Shown here: in pieces, positions 26,268-34,443 of the stretch
Position numbering within the stretch: the first letter of the stretch is position 1
Layout of the letters: each line of letters begins with the position of its first letter
Assembly (NCBI GenBank): GCA_002420145.1
Contig: DIHL01000089.1
Span: 1-56,069 of the forward strand
Reading direction: 5' to 3'
DNA: 56,069 bases
From: Bacteroidetes bacterium UBA5697
GTDB taxonomy: Bacteria > Bacteroidota > Bacteroidia > B-17B0 > Aurantibacillaceae
Notes under the pieces: model-generated
Told to the model about the DNA's origin: nothing
Databases searched by the model: none
The model's input: only the letters and a program-made list of their open reading frames with translations
Translations under genes and position numbers: made by a program

Positions 26268-28469
26268 CTATCTGCTATATTTCTTTTCTTTGAAAAGAAT
26301 ACAAAGGGTTTCTAATTCAAAAATTATTTTTTCGAGTTCTGCTTTTACAAAACGAGTTTGTTCGCTAACCAAAAACACATCAGAATTTATACTTTCTTTT
26401 ACTTTACTAAAATCGGGTAAGGCTTCGTTTATATGTGGTTGCGCTAAGCGTGATGATACCCAATTCATTATTTTTTCGACTTCTAAAAAATAATCTGAGA
26501 GTTGTGGAATTACTGCAGGGCGTTCTTTTTCGTTAATAGTTAAAGCTATCGATGTTATTTCGCGTGATAAACGAATAGTGACACCCGCCATTGCAAAACT
26601 CAAATCAACATTGCTTTGAATATGTTCAGGCTCTTGCACCATACGCTGCACGGAAGCAAACACATCGTTGTTGGATGCTTCAGCTATTCTACGAAATTTG
26701 TTCCACGATTCACCTAATGTATTTTCGTTATTATAGTATTGAAGCACACGTTGCAAATAATTTTTGTTTTGCAATAACGCATATTCCATTAATGGTGGAA
26801 AACGCTTTTTTTCCCACACGGGCCAAAACACATAACTGGCAACCACTGCGAATAAAGCACCTATTAAGGTAGATAAAACTCTCCAACCAATTAATTCCCA
26901 TGAGGCTTGTTGCGAAATCTGCATCAAAATAACCATCATAATGGTTACAAAAAAAACACCCACCTTATAGTTGTTTCGTAAAAAATATGCTACAAAAAAA
27001 GACACGATAATTAATAGCCCAACAAACACATCATGCGGCAATGGTAATAACATAATGGCTCCTCCTAAAACAATACCCGCAATAGTTCCAACAATTCTTT
27101 CTATTCCTTTTTTTCGGGTAGCGCCAAAATAGGGTTGTATCACAATAAGCATGGTTAACGAAATCCAATGACCATGATCTATTTTAAAAAATTTATATAC
27201 AAATACACCAATAGATAACCCCAACGCCACACGCAAGGCATAAACAAAGTGTTGTGAATTGACGTTGAAAGCTTCGCGAATTAGTTCCATAATAGCGCGA
27301 GGTTTTAATCCAACTAAAAAGTTATTAAATGTGAGTTTATAATTCTCTAAATAATCACTCTTCTTTAAATTTAATTTTTGCTCAATTTGTAAAACTGTTT
27401 GTTGTAAATAGCCATACGATTTATGAAGCGTATTAATAAAATGTTGTATAGCTAATTTCTCTTTATGCGTTAAGGTTAATTCTTTACTTGCTTCTTCAAA
27501 TAATTGAATAGCAATTTCGCAACGCTTCAATCGTATTTTAGTAAGACTCAAATCCTCTGGACGGAATGTAAAAATGACAATTGATAAACGAGCACTTGCT
27601 TGAGCAAAGGCGGATAAAGTTTTATAGAGAACGGTGTTTCTTATTTTTTGAAAATCAGGATGATCCAGTATTTCCAATTCTTCATGCATTGTATTTAATG
27701 TTGCTCCAAATAATGATGACGTTTTACGAATCTCCATCATCATGTCATAATGTTGTGTTTTTAAACTTGATGTTTTGTTATCTCTTCGTGCAAATAAATT
27801 AATAGAATGATTAACGGCATCTCTAATAGCTGTTTCTTTTTCAGTAACATCTATATTATCAATTATAGTATCTGATGCATGTTTTTGAATTAAAATATCT
27901 AAAAGTTCGGTGTTTGTTTTCCAAATTTTTGCTACCGAACGCCTAATAGGATTTGAAGGACGAAACGGAAAAGCAAGGATGGTAATAACAACCGACCAAG
28001 CAGCCCCTGCAAAAATATACATTCCATAATTTACAGATTCGGAAAAAGAAACAGGATTTGATAATCCAAACAAAAAGAAAAAACCAACCGCTACGCCAAT
28101 GCTTGCGCCATAATCGCTCCAATTACGAATTAAAGCAGCAAACATCCCCACAACAAACATGGCCACTACCGACACTTGCCAAGAATTAGCCGTATTCATA
28201 CCAACAATAGCAGCTAAGGTCATTAGTATGGCCTCTAGCGATTGAATGACTATTTTTTTATAATGTAATCCGCGATAATCAATCAACGCTAACATATAAG
28301 CACCAAAAGCCATCCACACAACTTCATAAGAAAAATGCCCTTGATACAATGGCACAACAATTAAGGGAACGTTTAATGCCAATACAACTCTAAAAGCCCA
28401 AGTAATAGTAGGCTCAAAATACTCCTGTTTTAAAACGGTTTGTAATTGTTGAATGGGTTGAAAACGCAT
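26268..28469 (-). CDS. FUSC-family membrane protein (YccS-like)
   Basis: A large inner-membrane protein with two blocks of about six transmembrane segments (roughly 30-185 and 380-515 from the chosen start), each followed by a cytoplasmic helical region. This duplicated layout is that of the FUSC/YccS/AaeB group of putative exporters. The second block has 'DHGHWISLTMLIVIQPYFGAT', a family hallmark. The frame extends to an ATG at 28553, but the extra 28 codons coincide with a terminator-like hairpin, so I favour the ATG at 28469 (MRFQPIQQL), giving 733 or so residues. The substrate is unknown. Confidence 0.85.
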   Translation of the reverse strand: MRFQPIQQLQTVLKQEYFEPTITWAFRVVLALNVPLIVVPLYQGHFSYEVVWMAFGAYMLALIDYRGLHYKKIVIQSLEAILMTLAAIVGMNTANSWQVSVVAMFVVGMFAALIRNWSDYGASIGVAVGFFFLFGLSNPVSFSESVNYGMYIFAGAAWSVVITILAFPFRPSNPIRRSVAKIWKTNTELLDILIQKHASDTIIDNIDVTEKETAIRDAVNHSINLFARRDNKTSSLKTQHYDMMMEIRKTSSLFGATLNTMHEELEILDHPDFQKIRNTVLYKTLSAFAQASARLSIVIFTFRPEDLSLTKIRLKRCEIAIQLFEEASKELTLTHKEKLAIQHFINTLHKSYGYLQQTVLQIEQKLNLKKSDYLENYKLTFNNFLVGLKPRAIMELIREAFNVNSQHFVYALRVALGLSIGVFVYKFFKIDHGHWISLTMLIVIQPYFGATRKKGIERIVGTIAGIVLGGAIMLLPLPHDVFVGLLIIVSFFVAYFLRNNYKVGVFFVTIMMVILMQISQQASWELIGWRVLSTLIGALFAVVASYVFWPVWEKKRFPPLMEYALLQNKNYLQRVLQYYNNENTLGESWNKFRRIAEASNNDVFASVQRMVQEPEHIQSNVDLSFAMAGVTIRLSREITSIALTINEKERPAVIPQLSDYFLEVEKIMNWVSSRLAQPHINEALPDFSKVKESINSDVFLVSEQTRFVKAELEKIIFELETLCILFKEKKYSR

Positions 28470-28500
28470 GCTGGCTAAAAAGCACAAAGATAGACAATTT

Positions 28501-28536
28501 AAAAAACCAAAAAGCCACTTACGATAAGCGGCTCTT
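28501..28536 (-). terminator. Terminator-like hairpin upstream of the FUSC gene
   Basis: On the minus strand, arms AGCCGCTTA and TAAGTGGCT around a TCG loop are followed by TTTTTGGTTTTTT. One pair is G-U. It lies within the longer annotated reading frame of the FUSC gene and argues against the 28553 start. Confidence 0.65.
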
Positions 28537-28754
28537 TGATTTAAATCGGACATCTATCCCGTATCCCATTTGTTGCTCATGCTAAAATGTCGGGTGGTGG
28601 TTACTGATACAAATTTACGGCATTAATTCTTTTCTAATGTTATACAATTGCTACCTCAACATTTTTTAACAGGATTACTTTTCAACTTTTGTGCAATTCG
28701 TTTTAGAGTTGTTAACCGTATTTGTTAAATAGTTTATAACGTTTGTAAACAAAA

Positions 28755-28890
28755 GCACCTGTCAGTTTTTTAAAACCTGACAGGTGTAATACGAACCGCA
28801 GTATTACATTCCGATAGCTATCGGAAGCAGCAGATCGGAGCTTGCGTGTTTTCACCAACAGTATATGTTGTATAATTTTATTTGTTGGTG
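28755..28890. repeat. Cluster of three palindromes in a gene-free gap
   Basis: The 464 bases between the FUSC start and the lipoprotein gene hold no convincing gene. They contain three palindromes in a row: ACCTGTCAG.../CTGACAGGTGT (28755-28787), CCGATAGCTATCGG (28811-28824) and CACCAACA.../TGTTGGTG (28853-28890). The last is followed by a further ACACCAAC copy. Confidence 0.7.
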
Positions 28891-28933
28891 ATAACACCAA
28901 CAAGGGCTGAAAAGGGGAAAATAAAACAATTTA

Positions 28934-29287
28934 TTAGTTTAGAGCTTCACTTATTTCTACACCACAATTTAATTCATTGCAAGTTTTGAAGTGTTTTTTA
29001 TCGTTGATTGTTGCAGTTATATTTATTAACCCAACATTTTGAATACCTTGAACTCTTATAAAAGCATGACCATCACTTCGTCCATAACTAGATGCATTCC
29101 ATTCTGAAACTGATATATTTTCATAGATGTGCTCACTCTTCGAATTTGTGTAGTCAATCTTTGCTTCATAAGGTTTGGAATAATCCGAAGGTTGAATCTC
29201 TACTTTATAATAAATTTTATAATCAACATCTTTCTTGCAAGAAAACAGAAAGAGAATAATAAAAGCATTATATATATAATATTTCAT
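28934..29287 (-). CDS. Small lipoprotein of unknown function
   Basis: A 117-residue protein with a lipoprotein signal (lipobox LFLFSC, Cys at about 17, then KKD). The ATG at 29287 gives MKYYIYNAF; the upstream ATG at 29308 would add seven residues. The mature part looks like one beta-sandwich ('YYKVEIQPSDYS', 'AFIRVQGIQNVGLINITATIND') with a Cys pair near the end (CNELNCGVEI). Similar short proteins occur in Bacteroidota, but I know no function. It is isolated between the groEL terminator and a repeat-rich gap. Confidence 0.6.
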   Translation of the reverse strand: MKYYIYNAFIILFLFSCKKDVDYKIYYKVEIQPSDYSKPYEAKIDYTNSKSEHIYENISVSEWNASSYGRSDGHAFIRVQGIQNVGLINITATINDKKHFKTCNELNCGVEISEALN

Positions 29288-29368
29288 ACACGAATTTAGT
29301 AAATTCAAGTTAGATTTTTGTCTTTTTGGGCAGAGTAGTTAACTATATTTTTGAAATTATAATTAATG

Positions 29369-29400
29369 AAAAACGCCCCACATTTCTGTGAGGCGTTTTT
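29369..29400 (-). terminator. groEL terminator
   Basis: Stem AAAAACGCC/GGCGTTTTT with an inner CACA/TGTG pairing, 23 bases after the groEL stop on the minus strand. A and T runs on either side may allow bidirectional action. Confidence 0.9.
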
Positions 29401-29422
29401 GTTATATATTCTGAGTTGATGA

Positions 29423-31060
29423 TTACATCATTCCACCCATTCCGCCCATACCTGGGTTACCCATTGGCATTGCTGGAGCGTCTTCTTTTTTCTCTGCTAA
29501 TACACAGTCAGTAGTTAACAACATAGCTGCTACAGATGCTGCGTTTTCTAAAGCAACACGGCTTACTTTAGCTGGGTCAATAACACCTGCTTTTAATAAG
29601 TTTTCGTATTTCTCAGTACGAGCATTGAAACCATAATCATCTTTACCTTCTTTTACTTTTTGTACAACAATAGAACCTTCGATTCCGCAGTTAGCGCAAA
29701 TTTGACGTAAAGGTTCTTCAATTGCACGACGTACAATTTGAATACCAGTGTTCTCATCTTCGTTTACACCTTTTAATTTATCTAAAGAGGCGATTGCACG
29801 AATGTAAGCAACACCACCACCCGGTACAATACCTTCTTCAACTGCTGCACGAGTAGCTGCTAAAGCATCGTCTACACGGTCTTTTTTCTCTTTCATTTCA
29901 ACCTCAGTAGCTGCACCAACATAAAGTACGGCAACACCACCAGCTAATTTAGCTAAACGCTCTTGTAATTTTTCTTTATCGTAATCAGAAGTTGTAGATT
30001 CGATTTGAGCTTTAATTTGATTAACACGAGCAGTGATATCAGCTTTTTTACCAGCACCACCAACGATTGTTGTATTGTCTTTATCAACTGTTACTTTTTC
30101 TGCTTTTCCTAAGAAAGTTAAGTCAGCGTTTTCTAATAAGAAACCTCTGTCTTCAGCAATAAAAATACCACCAGTTAAGATTGCTAAATCTTCTAACATT
30201 GCTTTTCTTCTATCGCCAAATCCTGGAGCTTTCACAGCACAGATTTTTAAGTTAGAACGTAAACGGTTTACAACTAATGTTTGTAAAGCTTCACCGTCAA
30301 CATCTTCAGCAATAATTAAAATTGGTTTACCTGTTTGAACTGCTTTTTCTAATACAGGTAATAATTCTTTCATTGCAGAAATTTTCTTCTCGTAAATTAA
30401 AATTAATGGATTGTCTAAAACAGCTTCCATTTTATCTACGTCAGTAATAAAGTAAGGAGAGATATAACCTCTGTCAAACTCCATACCTTCAACTATCTCA
30501 ACAGTAGTATCAGTACCTTTTGCTTCTTCAACAGTAATAACACCTTCTTTTTTAACTTTAGCCATTGCTTCAGCAATTAACTTTCCAATAACGGTATCGT
30601 TGTTTGCAGAAATCGTTGCAACTTGTTCAATTTTTTTATTGTCGTTACCAACATTTTGAGATTGTACTTTTAAGTTAGCAACTACTGCTTCAACCGCTTT
30701 GTCGATACCGCGTTTCAAATCCATTGGATTAGCACCAGCAGCAACGTTTTTTAAACCAGCAGTTACAATAGCTTGAGCTAAAACTGTAGCAGTTGTTGTT
30801 CCGTCACCAGCTGCATCAGCTGTTTTAGAAGCAACCTCTTTTAATAATTGCGCACCCATGTTTTCCACTGGGTTTGATAATTCGATTTCTTTAGCTACTG
30901 TCACACCATCTTTAGTGATTGCAGGTGAGCCAAATTTTTTGTCGATAATCACGTTACGTCCTTTAGGACCTAAAGTTACTTTTACTGCATTTGCTAATGC
31001 ATCAACTCCGCGCTTTAAAGCGTCGCGAGCTTCAATGTTAAATGTGATGTCTTTTGCCAT
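29423..31060 (-). CDS. groEL: Chaperonin GroEL
   Basis: The 60-kDa chaperonin subunit that folds proteins in a double ring with GroES. The 545-residue protein has the classic start 'AKDITFNIEARDALKRGV', the ATP-site 'VTLGPKGRNVIID' and 'GDGTTTATVLAQAI', 'EDVDGEALQTLVVNRLR' in the apical domain, and the Gly/Met tail GMGGMGGMM. Length is standard. groES lies 90 bases upstream on the same strand, with a repeat between them. Confidence 0.99.
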   Translation of the reverse strand: MAKDITFNIEARDALKRGVDALANAVKVTLGPKGRNVIIDKKFGSPAITKDGVTVAKEIELSNPVENMGAQLLKEVASKTADAAGDGTTTATVLAQAIVTAGLKNVAAGANPMDLKRGIDKAVEAVVANLKVQSQNVGNDNKKIEQVATISANNDTVIGKLIAEAMAKVKKEGVITVEEAKGTDTTVEIVEGMEFDRGYISPYFITDVDKMEAVLDNPLILIYEKKISAMKELLPVLEKAVQTGKPILIIAEDVDGEALQTLVVNRLRSNLKICAVKAPGFGDRRKAMLEDLAILTGGIFIAEDRGFLLENADLTFLGKAEKVTVDKDNTTIVGGAGKKADITARVNQIKAQIESTTSDYDKEKLQERLAKLAGGVAVLYVGAATEVEMKEKKDRVDDALAATRAAVEEGIVPGGGVAYIRAIASLDKLKGVNEDENTGIQIVRRAIEEPLRQICANCGIEGSIVVQKVKEGKDDYGFNARTEKYENLLKAGVIDPAKVSRVALENAASVAAMLLTTDCVLAEKKEDAPAMPMGNPGMGGMGGMM

Positions 31061-31083
31061 TGTTTGTTGGTTTAAGGTTTAAT

Positions 31084-31146
31084 ATTTAAGATTCAAGGTT
31101 TTTGAATCGTTGTTTTTTTAATCTTTGAACTTTATACTTTGAATTT
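31084..31146. repeat. AT-rich TTCAAAG-type repeat between groES and groEL
   Basis: Repeated TTCAAGG/TTGAACTT/TTTGAATTTTGAAC words form imperfect inverted arms around a T run. It occupies almost the whole groES-groEL gap. Confidence 0.5.
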
Positions 31147-31150
31147 TGAA

Positions 31151-31441
31151 CTAAATAATTGCGTAGATATCGCTTTCGCGCATAATTAATAAATCTTTTC
31201 CGTCTACTTGGATTTCAGTTCCTGCGTATTTTCCGTATAAAACAGTATCGCCAACTTTTACAGTCATTGGTTCATCTACTTTACCGTTTCCTACAGCTAA
31301 TACTTTACCTTTCATTGGTTTTTCTTTTGCTGTGTCAGGGATAATTAATCCACCAGCTGTTTTTGTTTCTGCTGGAGCCGCTTCAACTAATACTCTATCA
31401 GCTAAGGGCTTTACATTTACGCTTGTACTTGATTTTGCCAT
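31151..31441 (-). CDS. groES: Co-chaperonin GroES
   Basis: The 10-kDa lid of GroEL. The 96-residue protein has 'VKPLADRVLVEAAPAETKTAGGLIIPDTAKEKP', the mobile loop, and 'GDTVLYGKYAGTEIQVDGKDLLIMRESDIYAII' in the usual order. It is the first gene of groES-groEL. No CIRCE element (TTAGCACTC type) was seen upstream; a possible sigma-54-like site was. Confidence 0.98.
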   Translation of the reverse strand: MAKSSTSVNVKPLADRVLVEAAPAETKTAGGLIIPDTAKEKPMKGKVLAVGNGKVDEPMTVKVGDTVLYGKYAGTEIQVDGKDLLIMRESDIYAII

Positions 31442-31483
31442 AATTATGTGATTTTAATAATTTAAATTTTTACGGAGGCTAAT

Positions 31484-31501
31484 TGTCCAAAAACATGCCA
31501 A
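31484..31501 (-). promoter_or_regulatory. Possible sigma-54-like site upstream of groES
   Basis: On the minus strand TTGGCATGTTTTTGGAC resembles a -24/-12 element (TGGCAYG-N4-TTGCW): the -24 GG and the -13 G fit, the -12 base does not. About 40 bases further upstream is a TGAC/GTCA inverted repeat (31542-31567). Weak evidence. Confidence 0.3.
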
Positions 31502-31579
31502 TAGCCATTTTTTAGCATTAAGGCGACAATATTACCGTTTTTGACTGGTATGAAATAAAAAATGTCAGTTTAGTGGCAG

Positions 31580-31640
31580 AGAATGGGAACGCGGATCACG
31601 CCAAGGCGTGGCGGATTAGACTGATTTTCACAGATAGAAC
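31580..31640. repeat. GCGGAT-type repeat carrying a nested CACGCCAAGGCGTG palindrome
   Basis: GCGGAT, then the palindrome CACGCCAAGGCGTG (31597-31610), then GCGGATTAGACTGATTTTCAC. The palindrome recurs at 46829-46842 in another setting. Confidence 0.55.
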
Positions 31641-31650
31641 ATTAAATGAA

Positions 31651-31677
31651 AAATGTCAATTCATTGAATTGACATTT
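31651..31677 (-). terminator. fabH terminator
   Basis: Near-perfect arms AAATGTCAATTCA and TGAATTGACATTT with a tiny loop, followed on the minus strand by TTTTTC. It lies about 50 bases after the fabH stop. Confidence 0.6.
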
Positions 31678-31726
31678 AAAAATCTTAGAAATCCGTATAA
31701 TCGGCTTTATCAGTGTTCCTACTCTC

Positions 31727-32731
31727 TTATTTTCCTACTTTACTTCCATCATAAGCCCATTTAATCCAAATAGAGCCCCAAGTAAAGCCGCCGCCAAAAG
31801 CTGATAAAATTAAATTATCGCCTTTTTTAAATAACTTTTCGTAATCCCATAATAATAAGGGGATAGTACCAGCCGTTGTGTTTCCGTAGCGTTCAATATT
31901 CATTAACATTTTATCAGGACTTAATCCCATGCGATTAGCTGTTGCCTCACAAATACGTTTGTTAGCTTGATGCGGCAATAAGTAAGTGACATCATCTGAT
32001 GTTAAATTATTTTTTGCCATGATCTCTGCGCTCACTTCTGCCATGTTTACTACAGCATGTTTAAATACCGTTTGGCCTTCTTGATGAACGTAGTGTAATT
32101 TTTTCTCAACGCTTTCTTTTGAAGGAGGCATAAATGAACCACCAGCTACTTGATATAAATAATTACGGCCAGCGCCATCTGCTTTTAAAATAAAATCTTG
32201 AACACCGCAATCGTCCTCAGATGGTTCTAATAACACTGCACCACCACCATCACCAAAAATCACACAGGTTGCGCGATCTTCGTAATTTAAAATAGCACTC
32301 ATTTTATCTACACCAACTACCACTACTTTTTTGTAACGACCAGTTTCGATAAATTGTGTACCTGTTGCTAATGCATAAATAAAGCCTGAGCAAGCAGCAG
32401 ATAAATCGTAACCCCAAGCATTTTTTGCACCAATTTTATCGCAAATAACATTTGATGTACTAGGGAAAATATAATCACCCGTGATAGTACCAACAATTAA
32501 TAAATCGATATCTAAGGCTGTGATGCCACGTTTTTTTAATAATTCTTCAATAGCAAACACCATCATATCTGATGTGGCTTTGCCTGGGATATTTAAAACA
32601 CGTCTTTCTTTAATTCCTGTTCTTGATGTAATCCATTCGTCGTTAGTGTCTACAAATTTCGCTAACTCATCATTAGTCATTACAAAATCAGGAACGTAGC
32701 CACCAACGGCAGTAATTGCTGCTCTTTTCAT
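31727..32731 (-). CDS. fabH: 3-oxoacyl-ACP synthase III
   Basis: KAS III starts fatty-acid synthesis by condensing an acyl-CoA primer with malonyl-ACP. The 334-residue protein has the triad Cys114 ('SAACSGFIYA'), His254 ('LPHQANKRI') and Asn284 ('YGNTTAGTIP'), with 'DEWITSRTGIKERR' near the start. The ATG shares one base with the plsX stop (TAATG), so the two genes are translationally coupled, a conserved plsX-fabH pair. rpmF, often found next to this pair, is absent here. Confidence 0.98.
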   Translation of the reverse strand: MKRAAITAVGGYVPDFVMTNDELAKFVDTNDEWITSRTGIKERRVLNIPGKATSDMMVFAIEELLKKRGITALDIDLLIVGTITGDYIFPSTSNVICDKIGAKNAWGYDLSAACSGFIYALATGTQFIETGRYKKVVVVGVDKMSAILNYEDRATCVIFGDGGGAVLLEPSEDDCGVQDFILKADGAGRNYLYQVAGGSFMPPSKESVEKKLHYVHQEGQTVFKHAVVNMAEVSAEIMAKNNLTSDDVTYLLPHQANKRICEATANRMGLSPDKMLMNIERYGNTTAGTIPLLLWDYEKLFKKGDNLILSAFGGGFTWGSIWIKWAYDGSKVGK

Positions 32732-33669
32732 TATTGAAATACAGTTTTAATTTTTTCGTTTAAGTTTGCGTCAACGATGTCTTTACTTAACACCATCATA
32801 TTTTTAAAAGCTAGTGGTGTTGACTTACCATGAGCAATCATAACATTAGAGTTGATTCCTAAAATAGGAGTACCTCCATATAATTCGTAATTAAATTTGT
32901 CAAAAAATTCATCACTGCGATTGCGTTTTTTGATTAAAGAATAAAATGCTTCTGCTGTTTTCAGTAAAACGTTTCCAGTAAAACCTTCGCAAACAATCAC
33001 ATCTGCTTTGTCTTCAAAAACTTCTAATCCTTCCACATTTCCCACAAAATTAAAGTCTTTACTGTCCTTCATTAATGCGTGTGCAGCTTGAGCCACTAAG
33101 TTTCCTTTTTCTGGCTCTTCGCCAATGTTTAATAAACCAACTTTTGGATTATTAATTTTATACACTTCTTTAGCAAATACAGACCCTAAAATAGCAAATT
33201 GATATAATACATCTGGCTTGCAATCGGCATTAGTACCAACGTCTAACACAATTCCAAATCCTCCGTTTTCTTTTGGTAAAATAGAAGTAATACATGGGCG
33301 AATAACGCCTGGCACTGCTTTTACAGAAAACATTGATCCTACTAACATAGCGCCTGTATTACCAGCACTTGCAAAACATTGAATATCGTTTTCTTTTAAT
33401 AATTTAAAACCAACGGCAATACTGCTTTGTGGTTTTTGCGCTAATGCTTTTGTTGGGTGTTCGCCCATTTCAATCACATCAGTAGCGTGAACAAATTCAA
33501 ATTTATCTTCGGCTACACCTTTAGCTTTTAAATGACTTTTAGCTTTTTCGCTATCGCCAATTAATACCATTTTCACATCAGACGGTAATGAGTCTAAAGC
33601 TAAAATAGCACCATCTATGCAGTTTGCAGGGGCATAATCTCCCCCCATAATATCTAATCCAATCTTCAT
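32731..33669 (-). CDS. plsX: Phosphate acyltransferase PlsX
   Basis: Makes acyl-phosphate from acyl-ACP for phosphatidic acid synthesis at the membrane. The 312-residue protein begins 'MKIGLDIMGGDYAP' and has 'CFASAGNTGAMLVGSM', 'VLDVGTNADCKP', 'NIGEEPEKGN' and 'DVIVCEGFTGNVLLKTAE', all PlsX signatures. It is the first gene of the plsX-fabH unit and is divergent from sufE. Confidence 0.98.
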   Translation of the reverse strand: MKIGLDIMGGDYAPANCIDGAILALDSLPSDVKMVLIGDSEKAKSHLKAKGVAEDKFEFVHATDVIEMGEHPTKALAQKPQSSIAVGFKLLKENDIQCFASAGNTGAMLVGSMFSVKAVPGVIRPCITSILPKENGGFGIVLDVGTNADCKPDVLYQFAILGSVFAKEVYKINNPKVGLLNIGEEPEKGNLVAQAAHALMKDSKDFNFVGNVEGLEVFEDKADVIVCEGFTGNVLLKTAEAFYSLIKKRNRSDEFFDKFNYELYGGTPILGINSNVMIAHGKSTPLAFKNMMVLSKDIVDANLNEKIKTVFQ

Positions 33670-33769
33670 ACTTGTATTATATTGTATTTAGCTCAATGAT
33701 GTAATCTATTGCGCTGAAATCAAGCGACTAAGCAACTAATTTATGAGTAAATATGCAATAATTAGGGGG

Positions 33770-33777
33770 CAAAGTTA
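33770..33777 (-). promoter_or_regulatory. Candidate plsX promoter, -7 box
   Basis: On the minus strand TAACTTTG matches TAnnTTTG, about 100 bases before plsX. The -33 box is not clear. Confidence 0.35.
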
Positions 33778-33895
33778 TTAACCTTAAATAGATAATAGTG
33801 TTTAAACCTATAAAATAATTGCTCTTTCAGTCTAATTTCTTGACAATGTGAAAGATAAAACTGTATTAGAAACCTGTTTTTATCGAAATTGATTG

Positions 33896-33903
33896 TACTT
33901 TTG
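33896..33903 (+). promoter_or_regulatory. Candidate sufE promoter, -7 box
   Basis: TACTTTTG matches TAnnTTTG. A start site about seven bases on would put the paired hairpins at 33914-33981 in the leader of sufE. No clear -33 box at 19 bases. Confidence 0.4.
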
Positions 33904-33913
33904 CCGCCATGAA

Positions 33914-33981
33914 ATAGTCATGTTGCTATCAGTGCAAACACGAGCGAAGATAACATGACTATACCATACCGCGTAACGCGG
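33914..33981 (+). other. Two-hairpin leader region before sufE
   Basis: Perfect 11-base arms ATAGTCATGTT (33914-33924) and AACATGACTAT (33952-33962), then a second hairpin CCGCGTAACGCGG (33969-33981). These fill the end of the 350-base gene-free gap between plsX and sufE; the rest of the gap shows only the two promoter candidates. Could be a leader RNA structure or a palindromic repeat. Confidence 0.55.
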
Positions 33982-34019
33982 CACGAGTTATGGCCTGTAA
34001 AAACAATAAATATCTGCAT

Positions 34020-34433
34020 ATGACAATTGCTGAAATAGAAAACGAAATTATTGATGAATTTGAACTGTTTGGTGATGATTGGGAAGGCAAGTATGAACAC
34101 TTAATAGAGTTAGGAAAATCATTACCTAAAATCGAAGAAAGTTTAAAAACAGAAGATAGAATTATTAAAGGCTGTCAAAGTAAAGTATGGCTTCATTCCG
34201 AAAAAAAGGATGGAGTAATAATTTACACGGCTGATAGCGATGCCATTATTACCAAAGGAATGGTGGCTTTAATGGTAAGAGTTTTATCTCATCAAAAACC
34301 TCAGGATATTGTGAATGCTAATTTGGATTTTATTAATAAAATTGGATTAACAGAGCATTTATCTCCAACGCGTGCTAATGGTTTGGTAAGCATGATTAAA
34401 CAAATGAAATTAGATGCCATGGCATTGAGCTAA
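34020..34433 (+). CDS. sufE: SufE-family sulfur acceptor protein
   Basis: SufE takes persulfide sulfur from the cysteine desulfurase SufS for Fe-S cluster assembly. From the ATG at 34020 the protein is 137 residues, the usual SufE length, with the acceptor Cys52 in 'IIKGCQSKVWL'; 'DRIIKGCQS' is the family hallmark. The reading frame continues up to 33990, but the extra ten residues have no counterpart in the family. No other suf genes are in the window. The EamA transporter starts ten bases downstream. Confidence 0.93.
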   Translation: MTIAEIENEIIDEFELFGDDWEGKYEHLIELGKSLPKIEESLKTEDRIIKGCQSKVWLHSEKKDGVIIYTADSDAIITKGMVALMVRVLSHQKPQDIVNANLDFINKIGLTEHLSPTRANGLVSMIKQMKLDAMALS

Positions 34434-34443
34434 GGCTATACTT

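Noticed and set aside
28712..28903. 63-codon minus-strand open frame in the repeat-rich gap
   Set aside because: It consists entirely of the three palindromes and has no start context or conserved pattern.
33909..33917. Three-codon reading frame ATG AAA TAG before sufE
   Set aside because: It begins at or before the predicted transcript start and is too short to support as a gene.
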